From Pantoea deleyi (GTDB lineage Bacteria; Pseudomonadota; Gammaproteobacteria; Enterobacterales; Enterobacteriaceae), in NCBI RefSeq assembly GCF_022647325.1, contig NZ_CP071408.1, forward strand, positions 1 to 64,000: 64,000 bases of DNA, in the 5' to 3' direction. The notes under the pieces are model-generated. The model was given only the letters and a program-made list of their open reading frames with translations. It ran no database searches and had not been told where the DNA came from. A program made the position numbers and the translations under genes. Shown one piece after another: positions 52,341 to 62,060 of the stretch. The stretch's first letter is position 1, and each line of letters opens with the position of its first letter.

Positions 52341-53822
52341 ATGTCATCTTTTTGTGAACCGTCCTCGCAGACGGGGCTACGCCGTGTACTCAAAAGCCGG
52401 CACATGTCCATGATCGCCATTGGCGGCTCCGTCGGAACCGGATTATTTATCGCCTCTGGTGCCACAATTTCTCAGGCCGGTCCTGCTGGCGCGCTCCTGT
52501 CATACATCCTGATTGGCGTGATGGTTTATTTCGTCATGACCAGTCTTGCTGAACTTGCTACCGCCATGCCTGAATCCGGTTCCTTTGCACTATACGGTGC
52601 GCGCTACGTGGATGAAGGATTCGGCTTCGCGCTTGGCTGGAACTTCTGGTTTAGCTGGGCGGTTGCGGTTGCCGTTGATTTGGTTGCCGCGCAGCTGGTA
52701 ATGGGATACTGGCTGCCTGATGTTCCAGGCTGGGTATGGAGTGCAACATTCCTCGTTATCATCTTCTTACTGAATGCGGTATCTGTCAGAGGATTTGGCG
52801 AAGCTGAATACTGGTTTTCACTGATAAAAGTGACCACCGTGCTGCTGTTCATCATAACGGGTCTTATGATGATCGCCGGTATTCTTCGTGGCGCACCTTC
52901 ATCAGGCTTTGATAACTGGTTTACGGGCGGGGGACCATTCTCGGGCGGTTTTACCGCGTTGATTGGGACGGCAATGATTGCCGGAGTGTCATTTCAGGGA
53001 ACCGAGCTGGTTGGTATTGCGGCCGGAGAATCGGATAACCCCGCAAAAGCCATTCCACGGGCTGTCAGGCAGGTATTCTGGCGGATATTGTTGTTCTACG
53101 TGTTTGCGATTCTGGTGATCAGTCTGATCGTACCTTCTGACGATCCCCGTTTGCTCAGAAATGACATTGCAGATATCAGCGTCAGTCCCTTTGCTCTGGT
53201 ATTCCGGAATGCCGGGTTGCTGTCAGCTGCGGCGGTCATGAACGCCGTGATTCTGACTTCGGTTGTATCTGCCGGTAATTCAGGCGTTTATTCTTCGACG
53301 CGAATGCTCTTTAATTTGGCGCGTGAAGGAAATGCACCTCGCATTTTTTTCCGCCTTACTCAGCACGGCGTCCCTCTGTACGCACTCGTGGCTACGATTA
53401 TGGTGGCGGCTTTGTGCCTGCTTACCTCTCTGTTCGGCAATCATGAAGTCTACATGTGGCTGCTGAACATGACCGGCATGACCGGATTTATATGCTGGGC
53501 CGGTATTGCCATCAGCCACTACCGGTTTCGTCGCGGGTTCGTTCGACAGGGGCATAAGCTTTCCCGGCCGCCTTATCGCGCAGCATGGTTTCCGGTGGAG
53601 CCCGCACTGGCTTTTGGAATGTGTGTCGTTGTCATGCTCGGGCAAAACTACATGGCGTTTATGCATCAAAGTGTTGACTGGTACAACGTCGCGGCAACCT
53701 ATGTCGGGATCCCGCTGTTTTTACTGACATGGCTGGGATACAGAATTGCCAATAAGTCACGCTTTGTGAGTTATGACGATATGATCTTTCCCGAGGAGGT
53801 CACCGGTGATAAACAGGTTTGA
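52341..53822 (+). CDS. lysP: Amino-acid permease, LysP-like
   Basis: The 493-residue protein has 12 membrane helices and the APC-family motif MIAIGGSVGTGLFIASG in helix 1. Long blocks such as VAVDLVAAQLVMGYW and VSVRGFGEAEYWFSLIKVTT match E. coli LysP, the lysine:H+ symporter. ATG 52341 is chosen over ATG 52335 for better spacing to AGG. Substrate specificity for lysine is inferred from similarity. Confidence 0.85.
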   Translation: MSSFCEPSSQTGLRRVLKSRHMSMIAIGGSVGTGLFIASGATISQAGPAGALLSYILIGVMVYFVMTSLAELATAMPESGSFALYGARYVDEGFGFALGWNFWFSWAVAVAVDLVAAQLVMGYWLPDVPGWVWSATFLVIIFLLNAVSVRGFGEAEYWFSLIKVTTVLLFIITGLMMIAGILRGAPSSGFDNWFTGGGPFSGGFTALIGTAMIAGVSFQGTELVGIAAGESDNPAKAIPRAVRQVFWRILLFYVFAILVISLIVPSDDPRLLRNDIADISVSPFALVFRNAGLLSAAAVMNAVILTSVVSAGNSGVYSSTRMLFNLAREGNAPRIFFRLTQHGVPLYALVATIMVAALCLLTSLFGNHEVYMWLLNMTGMTGFICWAGIAISHYRFRRGFVRQGHKLSRPPYRAAWFPVEPALAFGMCVVVMLGQNYMAFMHQSVDWYNVAATYVGIPLFLLTWLGYRIANKSRFVSYDDMIFPEEVTGDKQV

Positions 53823-54015
53823 TAGCTTAGTATTGGGCGTCATTTCTTTTGGGGTGACGACTGTTATGGTTTTTACTGATTCGGCAACTTTTATGCCGGA
53901 GCAGCTGTTGACTATAGCGGTTTGCGGTGGGGCGTTGACTTTCAGCCTTATTGCTCTGGCCGACTTGTTTTTATACGGCCTAATTAGAATGCTCGAGGTA
54001 CTCAAAACAAAATAA
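53806..54015 (+). CDS. Small two-helix membrane protein, 69 aa
   Basis: Starts with GTG after GAGG and overlaps the permease end by 17 bases, so it is translationally coupled. Two hydrophobic helices (residues 8-25 and 33-62). No family recognised; possibly an accessory of the permease. Confidence 0.6.
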   Translation: MINRFDSLVLGVISFGVTTVMVFTDSATFMPEQLLTIAVCGGALTFSLIALADLFLYGLIRMLEVLKTK

Positions 54016-54135
54016 GGTGCCAGTACCAGTAACTGGTATGCAGCCAGTTACTGTCTCATCTGAAATGAACAGCAATGTCTGCTGTTGGCACAGAGCAGCC
54101 TGTCAGATTAAATTCAGCTCTGTGCCATAACCGGG

Positions 54136-55704
54136 TCAGGTCAAAACAGCGGAGGTAAGATCGGCCTTCCACGGCAGCCGGTTCACTGGCCAGTCCTGAA
54201 TGTGGCTGAGCACGTAGCGCAGCCACGCCTCCGAATCCACGTCGTTCAGCCGGCAGGTTCCGATCAGTGAGTACAGAACAGCAGCACGTTCTCCGCCCCT
54301 GTCTGAACCGGCAAACAGCCAGTTCTTCCGGCCCAGGGCAACGCCCCGCAATGCGTTTTCCGCGATATTATTGTCCATTTCCGCCCATCCGTTACGGCAG
54401 TAAAGGTTCAGCACGTCCCACTGCTTCAGCAGGTACGTGAATGCCTTTGCCGTGTCGGAGTGGCGCGACAGTATTGTCATCTGTTGTTGCACCCAGTCGT
54501 ACAGCGACTGCATCAGCGGAATGCTTCTGACTTTTCTGGCTGCCAGCCGCTCGTCTGCCGGACTGCCGCGTATCTCTGCTTCGATGGCATACAGCTCACC
54601 GATGCGCCGGAGCGCTTCGGTGGTGATGCCGGTCGGCGTGCGGGCATGGACGTCGTGGATTTTTCGCCGGGCATGCGCCATACAGGCCGCTTCCGTGATA
54701 CGGCCGTCTTCGTAAAGTGCATTATAGCCACTGTATGCATCCGCCTGCAGGATGCCGCTGTACCCGGCAAGATGCTGTTGTGGATGGATACTTTTCCGGT
54801 CCGGTGAGTATGCAAACCATGTCGCCGGCGGCAGATGCGACCCGGCGTTGCGGTCATCCCGCACGTACACCCACAGACGGGCAGTGCGCGTTTTGCCGCT
54901 GCCAGGCTCCTGTACCGGGGCCGGGATATCGTCGGTGTGCACCTTACCCGGCATCAGTACGTACTGGCGCAGCAGGTCATACAGCGGCTCCAGCAGTTCG
55001 CTGACCGCGCCGGACCAGCGCCCCAGCGTGGCACGGCTCAGCTCCACGCCTTGGCGGCTGTATATCTCCGACTGTCGGTAGTGAGGCGTGTGCTCCGCGA
55101 ACTTCGCCGTGACGATGCGCGCCAGCAGGCCGGGGCCCGCGTAGCTACGCTCAATGGGTTTTGATGGCATGGGGGCCTGAACGATGCGGTCACAGCGGCA
55201 GCAGGCCAGCTTCGGCCGCTGCGTCTCGATGACCTTAAAGGCGCTGCTGATGAGCTCCAGCTGTTCCGACACGTCGCAGCCCAGCGCGCTGAGCTCGCCG
55301 CCGCAGGCCGGACAGGCGATTTCTGTCGGTGGCAGCATGCGGATTTCACGGTGAAGCGAGGCCGGTAAAGGTTTGCGGGCGGAAGACTGGCGCAGCGGCG
55401 GCGGAAGTACCGGCTCATGCTGTTCACCCAGGACCTCTGCCATCTCCTCCTGCAGGGCGCTGATGCGCTCCTCTGCCTGACGCACCTGACGCTGCGTTTT
55501 CTCCCGCAGCTTTTCGGAGCTTTTGCCGAACTGCATCAGCTGCAGCTTCGCAACCAGCGCTTTCAGCCGGCTGATTTCGCTGGCGTACGCCGCCACCCGT
55601 TGTGACAGGAGGCGGTTGTTTTCGGCCATCTGCTCAAGGCTTCGCTGCTGTGTGTCCAGCAGCGCCCTGAGCCGGGCGTTTTCTGCAGAAAGTAAGCGCT
55701 CCAT
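54136..55704 (-). CDS. tnpC: IS66 TnpC, DDE transposase
   Basis: 522 residues with an N-terminal leucine-rich coiled coil, a zinc-type segment CPACGGEL, and the DDE domain: [20 protein letters not shown] and the [11 protein letters not shown] motif carrying the last acidic residue. The frame is intact. It catalyses transposition. Confidence 0.95.
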   Translation of the reverse strand: MERLLSAENARLRALLDTQQRSLEQMAENNRLLSQRVAAYASEISRLKALVAKLQLMQFGKSSEKLREKTQRQVRQAEERISALQEEMAEVLGEQHEPVLPPPLRQSSARKPLPASLHREIRMLPPTEIACPACGGELSALGCDVSEQLELISSAFKVIETQRPKLACCRCDRIVQAPMPSKPIERSYAGPGLLARIVTAKFAEHTPHYRQSEIYSRQGVELSRATLGRWSGAVSELLEPLYDLLRQYVLMPGKVHTDDIPAPVQEPGSGKTRTARLWVYVRDDRNAGSHLPPATWFAYSPDRKSIHPQQHLAGYSGILQADAYSGYNALYEDGRITEAACMAHARRKIHDVHARTPTGITTEALRRIGELYAIEAEIRGSPADERLAARKVRSIPLMQSLYDWVQQQMTILSRHSDTAKAFTYLLKQWDVLNLYCRNGWAEMDNNIAENALRGVALGRKNWLFAGSDRGGERAAVLYSLIGTCRLNDVDSEAWLRYVLSHIQDWPVNRLPWKADLTSAVLT

Positions 55705-55765
55705 GCGCTCACATTACGCTGGTTCAGACGCGCAGGCCAGGAGGATTTATCCGCTGCGGATGCTT

Positions 55766-56071
55766 TCAGTTGATGCCTTCCAGCAGCATCGCCAGCTGGG
55801 CCTGCGTGAGGTGCACCCTGCCGTCCCGGTTCACCGGCCAGACAAAGTGCCCCCGCTCCAGCCGTTTGGTGAACAGGCACAGGCCGTCTGCGTCGGCCCA
55901 GAGGATTTTTACCATGTCGCCGCGCCTGCCCCGGAAGATGAACAGGTGGCCGCCGAACGGGTCGGCGCGCAGCGTGTTCTGCACCTTCGCCGCCAGCCCG
56001 TTGAGGCTGCAGCGCATGTCTGTCACGCCGGCAACCAGCCAGATGCGTGCGCCTGACGGAAAGCTAATCAT
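55766..56071 (-). CDS. tnpB: IS66 TnpB (Orf2)
   Basis: The 101-residue protein has the TnpB signature GVTDMRCSLNGLAAKV, then FIFRGRRGDMVKILWADADG and LERGHFVWP. It is required for IS66 transposition, role unresolved. Its start overlaps the stop of tnpA by ATGA. Confidence 0.95.
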   Translation of the reverse strand: MISFPSGARIWLVAGVTDMRCSLNGLAAKVQNTLRADPFGGHLFIFRGRRGDMVKILWADADGLCLFTKRLERGHFVWPVNRDGRVHLTQAQLAMLLEGIN

Positions 56072-56700
56072 ACCTCACTCTCACGGAGCTCACTGACCAG
56101 CGCCCGCAGCAACTCCGGTGTCACGGGGCCGGTCAGGCTCAGGGTGCCGCCGGGCATTGTCAGCTTACAGCTGATGACGGGGGGCGAATCCGGAACCCCA
56201 CTGCTCTGCCTGACCGGAACGGGAAAGGGCTCAACCATGACGGGTATCATCCCGGCGCGCGTGGCGGGATCCAGCAGGCCCTGACGGTGCAGGTTGCGCC
56301 AGTTAAACACCAGGTTATCGTTAACGCCGTGCTCCCGGGCCAGCTGTGCCACGCAGGCGTCCGGCTGCAGGCTGAGCTCCGCCATGCGGATTTTGAACTC
56401 CAGCGGCCAGTCCGGACGCCGCTTTTTCACGGGCAGGTTCGTTTCCAGATTGAAGGCGTAAAGCTCCTCCTCAAGCCGTTCCGGCGTGTAGTCTTCGGGC
56501 AGCGGCCAGTTAATACCCGTGCGGCGAAAACGCTTGAACATTTTATGCGTAGCGGAAGTGCTGATGTTCAGTTGCTCAGCGATTTCACGGTAGGTCAGGG
56601 CGTCGTTAAACCGCAGGCTGAGTGCAGTAATGATCCAGGGTCGACTGGTGTAAGGCGTGTTTCTGTCCACGGTAGTGTCCATGTTCGTGAAAGTGTCCAT
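56068..56700 (-). CDS. tnpA: IS66 TnpA (Orf1), HTH protein
   Basis: About 210 residues. It is longer than typical IS66 TnpA because of an N-terminal extension with a helix-turn-helix (TYREIAEQLNISTSATHKMF), followed by the usual FKIRMAELSLQ, VAQLAREHGVNDNLVFNW core. ATG 56700 is preferred over GTG 56712, but both lack a clear ribosome site. Confidence 0.88.
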   Translation of the reverse strand: MDTFTNMDTTVDRNTPYTSRPWIITALSLRFNDALTYREIAEQLNISTSATHKMFKRFRRTGINWPLPEDYTPERLEEELYAFNLETNLPVKKRRPDWPLEFKIRMAELSLQPDACVAQLAREHGVNDNLVFNWRNLHRQGLLDPATRAGMIPVMVEPFPVPVRQSSGVPDSPPVISCKLTMPGGTLSLTGPVTPELLRALVSELRESEV

Positions 56701-56749
56701 GGTAGGAAACACGGGCAGAAATGGAAGACGGTGTGGATGTGACGCTTAC

Positions 56750-57452
56750 GCATATGCCACTACTTAACTTTATTAAAAACCGGACCTTTTTTTTATGCAG
56801 GCTGCCAGAGAGAACAGCCAAAAAGGCAGGAAGGGGTGGGTCACCATTTCTCATACACCCGGTGAACGGCGGACCAGAGATGTCCGTACTCTGTCTCCTT
56901 CCCGGACCCGTCAATGATGGAGAAACGTCAGGATCCTCACTACCTTCCCTTAGCGGCCCTTCGTTGTCCCTGACTGCGATGGCGGCAAAGCTGAAGAGGC
57001 AAGTATTTTCGCGCAGGATTTTGTGGGATACAGTCACGCTTCTGATGTTATCCACAAAAATGGTGGATAAGTTATGTACAAATCACTGCAGGCGGCATCA
57101 GACCTGACGTCGCGCGAGTGCCGGACAGGGAATGAAACCCGCAGCCGGTAGTGACTGCAAAAAATAAATCCCCCTGTGCGGCTGCAGCCTGTACTGGCAC
57201 CTGCTGCATGCGAAAACGATTACAGCCTTTTTAGACGGCATGCGTGCCATCCTTCGCGTCAGCGACGGATAATCAGTGCACCGCGCGCCGCGCCGGTCAT
57301 GCTGCTGTATTTCATCTGTCGCGTCTGAGAGGCTGAGCAGCAGTTACCCGGTTAACGGCAGGCATCTGCCGGCCCGGGGCCCTCCCGGGTCAAAGGCCGT
57401 CTGCCTTCTGGTAAAACGTAATTATGTCAGTCAGGGGCGTTTCGGTTACAGC
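56750..57452. other. Gene-free region with a DnaA-box inverted repeat
   Basis: About 700 bases with no convincing gene. The main signal is the inverted pair of DnaA boxes at 57048-57070. Confidence 0.5.
57048..57070. promoter_or_regulatory. Inverted DnaA boxes
   Basis: TTATCCAC and GTGGATAA are exact inverted copies separated by seven bases (AAAAATG). The left one extends to the perfect box TTATCCACA. Another TTATCCAC lies at 57943-57950. This may be a remnant second origin or a DnaA-titrating site. Confidence 0.6.
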
Positions 57453-57959
57453 TCAGTCAGGAAGCAGGCAGAGATATTCGGAGCCACGCTCTGACGTACC
57501 CATCACCTCAAATCCGCAGCGTTTAAGCATTCTGTTCATCTGAGATGATGCCGGATAGCACTTAGCCGTTATCCGGTGGTTCTTATATCCATCAATGGCG
57601 ACAGAGAGAAGCAGACTGCCCCCTCCGTTACCGCGCATAGCCCTGACTACGTGGATAACACTGATTTCAATGCAGGCTGTGCCTGTCAGGTCTCTGGATG
57701 CGCAGACCCACAAAAATCCGGCTCTCTGATCATCTGCCCGGCAGACAAGCATCAGCAAAAAATGGCCTGAATGATGCGCCGATTCGTTTAACCTGAGCGC
57801 CGCTTCAATCTGCTTTTTGAAAGCATTATTTTCTTCAGGGTTCAGCAGGCTGACATGGAGATGACTGTCCCGGGCACTTTCTTCACACTGACTCATAAAG
57901 AAACTCAGGTCTGCTCGCGTCATGTGTCTTACATAAAACTTATCCACCGGCGGCCTCAT
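57453..57959 (-). CDS. GNAT-like acetyltransferase
   Basis: 168 residues with the acetyl-CoA binding motif VVRAMRGNGGGSLLLSVA near the middle and a C-terminal LKRCGFEVMG like other GNAT ends. The substrate is unknown. The start is uncertain since no ribosome site precedes ATG 57959. Confidence 0.75.
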   Translation of the reverse strand: MRPPVDKFYVRHMTRADLSFFMSQCEESARDSHLHVSLLNPEENNAFKKQIEAALRLNESAHHSGHFLLMLVCRADDQRAGFLWVCASRDLTGTACIEISVIHVVRAMRGNGGGSLLLSVAIDGYKNHRITAKCYPASSQMNRMLKRCGFEVMGTSERGSEYLCLLPD

Positions 57960-58028
57960 AAAAATTCATGTTTACCTGAGTGAAAACAGCTGTCAGCCCT
58001 CCCTGCCGAAAAGCGGGCAGGAAGACGG

Positions 58029-58331
58029 CTATTCATTTACCAGGTTGCTGAAATCCTGCACCGATTCTTCTATGACGATGTTGATATGACAGAAAACTTC
58101 GCTGTCAGAAACCCGCAGATAGCGGTAAAAGCGTGAAACCACGATACCGCGAAAGGACGTCAGATGTTCGCTGTTCTCCGGGTTGCCCGCTATTTCCACG
58201 AAGTCTCCGACGTCGGGAATAAACATCACGGGCGTTTCCTCGCCGGAGCTGCGGATGACGTTGCCGCTGGCTGTCGGTCTGTCGTTATGTTTCTCTTTGT
58301 ACTGGTAATCGATACTGTATGTTATTTCCAA
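58029..58331 (-). CDS. Hypothetical protein, 100 aa
   Basis: TTG 58331 is the likely start because GGAGG lies five bases before it. The product is a soluble, acidic, beta-rich protein with a VGDFVEIAG strand and a FRGIVVSRFYRYL segment. Family not recognised. Confidence 0.6.
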   Translation of the reverse strand: MEITYSIDYQYKEKHNDRPTASGNVIRSSGEETPVMFIPDVGDFVEIAGNPENSEHLTSFRGIVVSRFYRYLRVSDSEVFCHINIVIEESVQDFSNLVNE

Positions 58332-58478
58332 TTCTGCCTCCGGATGCACGACCGGGCAGGACGTGCGGGCGCTTTTCAGATCATCAAAAACAGCTTATCA
58401 GCAATACAAATACCGCGTAAACAGCGTGTCAGTGGCGGTGAAAGGCCAGACTTATGGCCGTATATTAATGAGGACTTC

Positions 58479-58736
58479 TCACAGACGCTGCCTGTCGTGC
58501 GAATAACGCACCTGCCATTCCGGAGTCATTTTCTGAACACTGCCTGTCCTGTATTCCCACAGGGAGCAGGAGAGCTGCGCAATCTCAAAAAGACGTTGCC
58601 TTTCAGGCAGTTTTTTATCACACAGGCCCTGACTGAGAACGTTGAGCAGATCAATGGCTTCTGCCGTATGGCGTTCGTAATCAGTGTGAAAATTTTCGCC
58701 GTAAAGAGGCAAAAGCGGATGGGAGTCGGGCACCAT
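58479..58736 (-). CDS. Hypothetical protein, 85 aa
   Basis: Small helical soluble protein, start ATG 58736 with AAGAG six bases upstream. No recognised family. It lies on the same strand as the 58029 gene but 150 bases away. Confidence 0.5.
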   Translation of the reverse strand: MVPDSHPLLPLYGENFHTDYERHTAEAIDLLNVLSQGLCDKKLPERQRLFEIAQLSCSLWEYRTGSVQKMTPEWQVRYSHDRQRL

Positions 58737-59436
58737 GATTTCTCTTTTTTCATAACAATGATGCTGAAGATAGCAGAGTGGCGCTCAGGCATGGCTACCC
58801 GTCCCGCAGGGAAGATAACCCGTCCACGCCTGAGAGGCCGCACAACTCAGTCTGCCGTTTCCTGTGAGTGAGTAAACTAAAGCGGCACGCTTGTGCCCGC
58901 CATCCATACCGGAAATTACACAGATGACAGGTTTACTTTCATCCCCGGTAAGGGATATCTGCCGGTGTACGTCGCGGACGCTGTGAACGTCTTTCCGCTC
59001 TTCGCGGGTGCGCCAGGGGGAATATCCGGCTACGGGCATCGGTTACCAAAAAAAAGACTACGTCACCTGACGCCTGTCAGGCAGCAGCCAGTGCGTCTGC
59101 GGTTATCCAATCCTCAACCCCTGTATATATTCAGGCGCCTCCACAGCAGGCGGAGCCGGTCACAGCCCCCGCTGGTCTCCTGCCCGGCTCAGGGCAAAGA
59201 CATTTTATTCCAGATAAATCATGAATTTTTCTCAAAGCCCTTTTTCAGAAATGCCTGTCAGAGCGGCTCTCTTTTTCTGAAGGGAACGGAATGAGGGCGC
59301 GTGTCAGGCCATTTATTCCCGGGGGGATGCGCGCATTTCAGCATTGCCGGGTGTATTTTCAGAGCGACGCTGTAGGCAGGGACGGCACTGAGGAGTAAAA
59401 TCCCCTTTTTAACCGGAGCTAACCGGAGCGGACGCT
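58737..59436. other. Gene-free region before iraP-like gene
   Basis: About 700 bases. No gene-quality frame. A tandem CCGGAGCTAA/CCGGAGCGGA lies directly before the next start. Confidence 0.4.
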
Positions 59437-59784
59437 ATGAAAAACGTGGTACTGAGCATGCTGGCTAAAATTTCACATATTGATGCCGGCATGAAACAGC
59501 TGACGGCGCGCGTTGAGGCACAGTCGCTGCTGATCAGCGCGCTTGTTCTGGCGGTAAGCCGGGAGGGCGGCGTAACGGAGATGATCGAAAGCGCTAACAA
59601 GGCCATCAATACCGTGATTGACTCCGCAGAGTCCGACGAACTGCTTAAATCCGATGCGGCCATTCTGTTAAGCGAGCTGCAGGCTCTGCTGAGCATTTCC
59701 GCGGCGGTCGATGGTGCGGATGAAGAAATCAATCATGAAGCGCTTGATAAACTGACCGGCGTGACGTCTCTGGAGGAGCAATAA
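59437..59784 (+). CDS. iraP: IraP-like anti-adaptor (RpoS stabiliser)
   Basis: The 115-residue protein resembles IraP: an N-terminal MKN-x3-x2-L-x-K-I helix, a central QLTARVEAQSLLISALVLAV helical region, and an acidic C-terminus; it is longer than the 86 residues of E. coli IraP. IraP binds RssB and blocks delivery of sigma-S to ClpXP, so RpoS rises under stress. A GGAG site precedes the ATG. Assignment rests on pattern only. Confidence 0.65.
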   Translation: MKNVVLSMLAKISHIDAGMKQLTARVEAQSLLISALVLAVSREGGVTEMIESANKAINTVIDSAESDELLKSDAAILLSELQALLSISAAVDGADEEINHEALDKLTGVTSLEEQ

Positions 59785-60549
59785 CGTTCAGTGCGGCCGT
59801 CTCCGGACGTTGAGCCTGCCTGCGGAGCCGGTACAGAGGCGTCCTGTCTTTTTTCTGAAGAGCGCGGGCATACACGCATTTCTTTTACCGGCTCCGGCAC
59901 ACCTCTGCGTGACGTGCTGCGCTGGCCGGGAAAACCCAAGCTGTTCACATGAACGTCACTGCGCCGCGCTTAAAATACAAGAAAACCCGCCATCTTGACG
60001 GGTGAACCAGTCAAAAAGTTCAAAACTCGTCGTGCCCGGGATCATCAGAAACAGGCACACTGTCATTCTGATACAAAAAAGCGGATACGCAAGCGAACCG
60101 GCAGGACGGGGCATGAGGCACCATTAATGAACCGGCTGCGGACCTCATCAGACAGCGCTATTGCAGGTAAAAAAAAACCGCCGGCGGCGGGGAAATTCGT
60201 TACGGGGAATATCCCGATATCATTCTGACTTCAGAAAAATAATTAAGTTCATCAAAAGTTTAGTGACGTATGCTGATAGTTCAGGGTGGCAACCAGCTGA
60301 AAGGGTGCCGGGCGCGGGAGTAACGCGCCGGCACCCGCGCGGTTCCGCCTCTGGCCACCAGATACCCGCATCAGGATGTATCGCCGTTTCTCTGCAGAGC
60401 AGGATGCCGTGCGACTGCATGCCGTGCGGTGCATAAATTTCCGGTTGAACATACCGTCGCAGAGGCTACCATTGATGCCGGAATCCTCCGGCAGATACCG
60501 GCGTCGCCGGCAATGGCCATAACTGAAACCAGGAATGTGGTACAACGTA
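59785..60549. other. Gene-free region between iraP-like and ariR-like genes
   Basis: About 760 bases. A CCGGCGTCGCCGG hairpin lies at about 60498-60510, upstream of the ariR-like gene. No other supported feature. Confidence 0.4.
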
Positions 60550-60828
60550 ATGTACAGAACAGAAGATGAAAAACGGGCAGATACAAAGCTCGGTGAAGCG
60601 GTGCTTTTTTTACTCAGAGAGGGCGCACCGGTTAATGAGTCAGCGCTGCTCCTCAGGCTGCAGCAGATGCTGATGACGGAAAAGGATGCCGCAGGCAGGA
60701 AGGCAACCTTTTCCGCCATCCGGGAAGCTGAAGCGGCACTGAGCCTGCGGAAACAGGAAAACGCCGCCGGCCGCGTCACGCATCGGGCGGATGCCTCAGC
60801 GCGGTCCGGCCCGGTGTTAAAGCACTGA
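60550..60828 (+). CDS. AriR/YmgB-like connector protein (copy A)
   Basis: The core KLGEAVLFLLREGAPVNESA followed by LLLRLQQMLMTEKDAAGRKA resembles YmgB/AriR (LGQAVTNLMLSG, then NKNIILSLIHSLE). These proteins act on the Rcs phosphorelay through RcsC and affect biofilm and acid resistance. The C-terminal 20 residues are extra. ATG 60550 is preferred but ATG 60535 is possible; the ribosome site is weak. It converges on a second AriR-like gene. Confidence 0.65.
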   Translation: MYRTEDEKRADTKLGEAVLFLLREGAPVNESALLLRLQQMLMTEKDAAGRKATFSAIREAEAALSLRKQENAAGRVTHRADASARSGPVLKH

Positions 60829-60839
60829 AGCACCAGGCA

Positions 60840-61061
60840 TCATCGGTCCGTGTCATCGGCAACGACGCTGATTGCCCGGCCGTAAAGCTTTTTACGGCCG
60901 TCCACAGACCGGGCCTCCTGCTGCTTCAGAAAGGCCAGTATCTCCTGCACGCCCACCTCTTCCCCTGACTTTAACAGGCTTGAGACGGCATGCCCTATCA
61001 CTGACTGAATGCTGTCCATATTATCCGGACGGTCGGTACCCACTTCAGACTCCTGACGCAT
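60840..61061 (-). CDS. AriR/YmgB-like connector protein (copy B)
   Basis: Start ATG 61061 (AGGA five bases upstream), 73 residues. The core SVIGHAVSSLLKSGEEVGVQ followed by EILAFLKQQEARSVDGRKKL parallels copy A and YmgB. It faces copy A with stops only 12 bases apart, so the pair is convergent. Confidence 0.65.
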   Translation of the reverse strand: MRQESEVGTDRPDNMDSIQSVIGHAVSSLLKSGEEVGVQEILAFLKQQEARSVDGRKKLYGRAISVVADDTDR

Positions 61062-61157
61062 GTGTATCCTGCTGTATATCACCGGGAACGACGTCATTCA
61101 GGTCACCCGGCGTGATTAGGATGCCTCCCGTACCAGGCGGGAAGCAGTAAAACGGTG

Positions 61158-61625
61158 TCAGGCCCGCGCACGCGCAAGCCTTTCGCGCAGCGCGGAAACC
61201 CGTTCAGTCAGCTCACTCAGCTCATCACGGGCCGTGTCCATCACCGACACCATATCTGCCGGTACGCCGGCGGCCGTAATCTTCAGCCGGCGGCCCTGCT
61301 CCGTCAGGGAAATCAGCACGCGCCGTTCATCCTGCTGCGTGTCGCGCTGCCGGCAGATAACGCCGGTCTGCTCCAGCCGTTTCAGGAGCTGGCTGAGCGT
61401 GCCGGAGTCCAGCCGGACGCGCGCGCCGAGCCCGGAGACCGTGAGGCCATCCTGTTCCCACAGCACCAGCAGCACCAGGTACTGAGGATAGGTCAGCCCC
61501 AGCGGCTTCAGCCGGGGCTGATAGAGCTTCGTCATGGCAAGCGACGCCGAGTAGAGCGCAAAGCACAGAAACTGGTCAATGGTTTCAGGCGCCGCATCGC
61601 GGTTCCCGTGGGGTTCATCTTTCAT
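61158..61625 (-). CDS. ohrR: OhrR-like MarR-family peroxide sensor
   Basis: 155 residues. The N-terminal FLCFALYSAS contains the reactive cysteine position of OhrR, followed by the YQPRLKPLGLTYPQYLVLLV block, a winged helix (LDSGTLSQLLKRLEQTG) and DERRVLISLTEQGR. OhrR represses the organic-hydroperoxide reductase gene ohr and is released by oxidation of that cysteine. No ohr gene is adjacent or elsewhere in the window. Confidence 0.85.
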   Translation of the reverse strand: MKDEPHGNRDAAPETIDQFLCFALYSASLAMTKLYQPRLKPLGLTYPQYLVLLVLWEQDGLTVSGLGARVRLDSGTLSQLLKRLEQTGVICRQRDTQQDERRVLISLTEQGRRLKITAAGVPADMVSVMDTARDELSELTERVSALRERLARARA

Positions 61626-61760
61626 ATCATCATACCTTCCGGGCGGGGCCGCATTTTTCCGGCGGTGCGGACGTACCGCAGCGGGTCTGCGCCCCGTTCA
61701 GGGCGCACAGTATTGAGTCAGATTAAATTGATGTCAACGTAAACAAACCGGCGGGCCGGT

Positions 61761-62060
61761 TCAGCGCGTGGAGGCAGTGCAGCGCAGAAAATTGTTCATC
61801 ACCATAATCATCCGGCCCACCGCCATCAGGTCGGCGGTCAGCAGCAGGTCAGTGCGGACCAGCCGGTCCATCAGGACCCGGTCGTTCATCTGCTCCTGAA
61901 TCCTCGCGTACAGGGCCGTCAGGTGCACCCAGTTGTTGGCAAAGGCGTCCACGCTCAGGTATTCCCCCTCGCTGAGCTGCCTTAACAGCGCGTCCACATC
62001 GGCCTTAAGAGAAGTAATACGGTCCGTGCCGGCGAAAACAGCCTCACTGTGGTACGTCAT
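61761..62060 (-). CDS. Small protein coupled to chemoreceptor, 99 aa
   Basis: Starts within the stop of the chemoreceptor gene (ATGA at 62057-62060), so it is translated with it. Helical, soluble, no recognised domain. It may assist receptor signalling, but this is inferred only from coupling. Confidence 0.6.
   Translation of the reverse strand: MTYHSEAVFAGTDRITSLKADVDALLRQLSEGEYLSVDAFANNWVHLTALYARIQEQMNDRVLMDRLVRTDLLLTADLMAVGRMIMVMNNFLRCTASTR

Larger units (their letters stand above)
54136..56749 (-). mobile_element. IS66-family insertion sequence
   Basis: The three-gene set tnpA-tnpB-tnpC is complete and in the standard order on the minus strand. The right end is the IS66-type GTAAGCGTC reading inward from 56749. 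The left end is unclear: a GTAAG at 54153 lies inside the end of tnpC, and no 8-bp target duplication was found with either choice, so the left boundary may be altered. Confidence 0.85.

Noticed and set aside
54144..54160. Left inverted repeat of the IS66 element at GTAAG (54153)
   Set aside because: It shares only five clear bases with the right end, lies inside tnpC, and no 8-bp target duplication was found.
56606..57055. Minus-strand 149-residue frame upstream of IS66
   Set aside because: It crosses the IS66 end and the DnaA-box region; no ribosome site.
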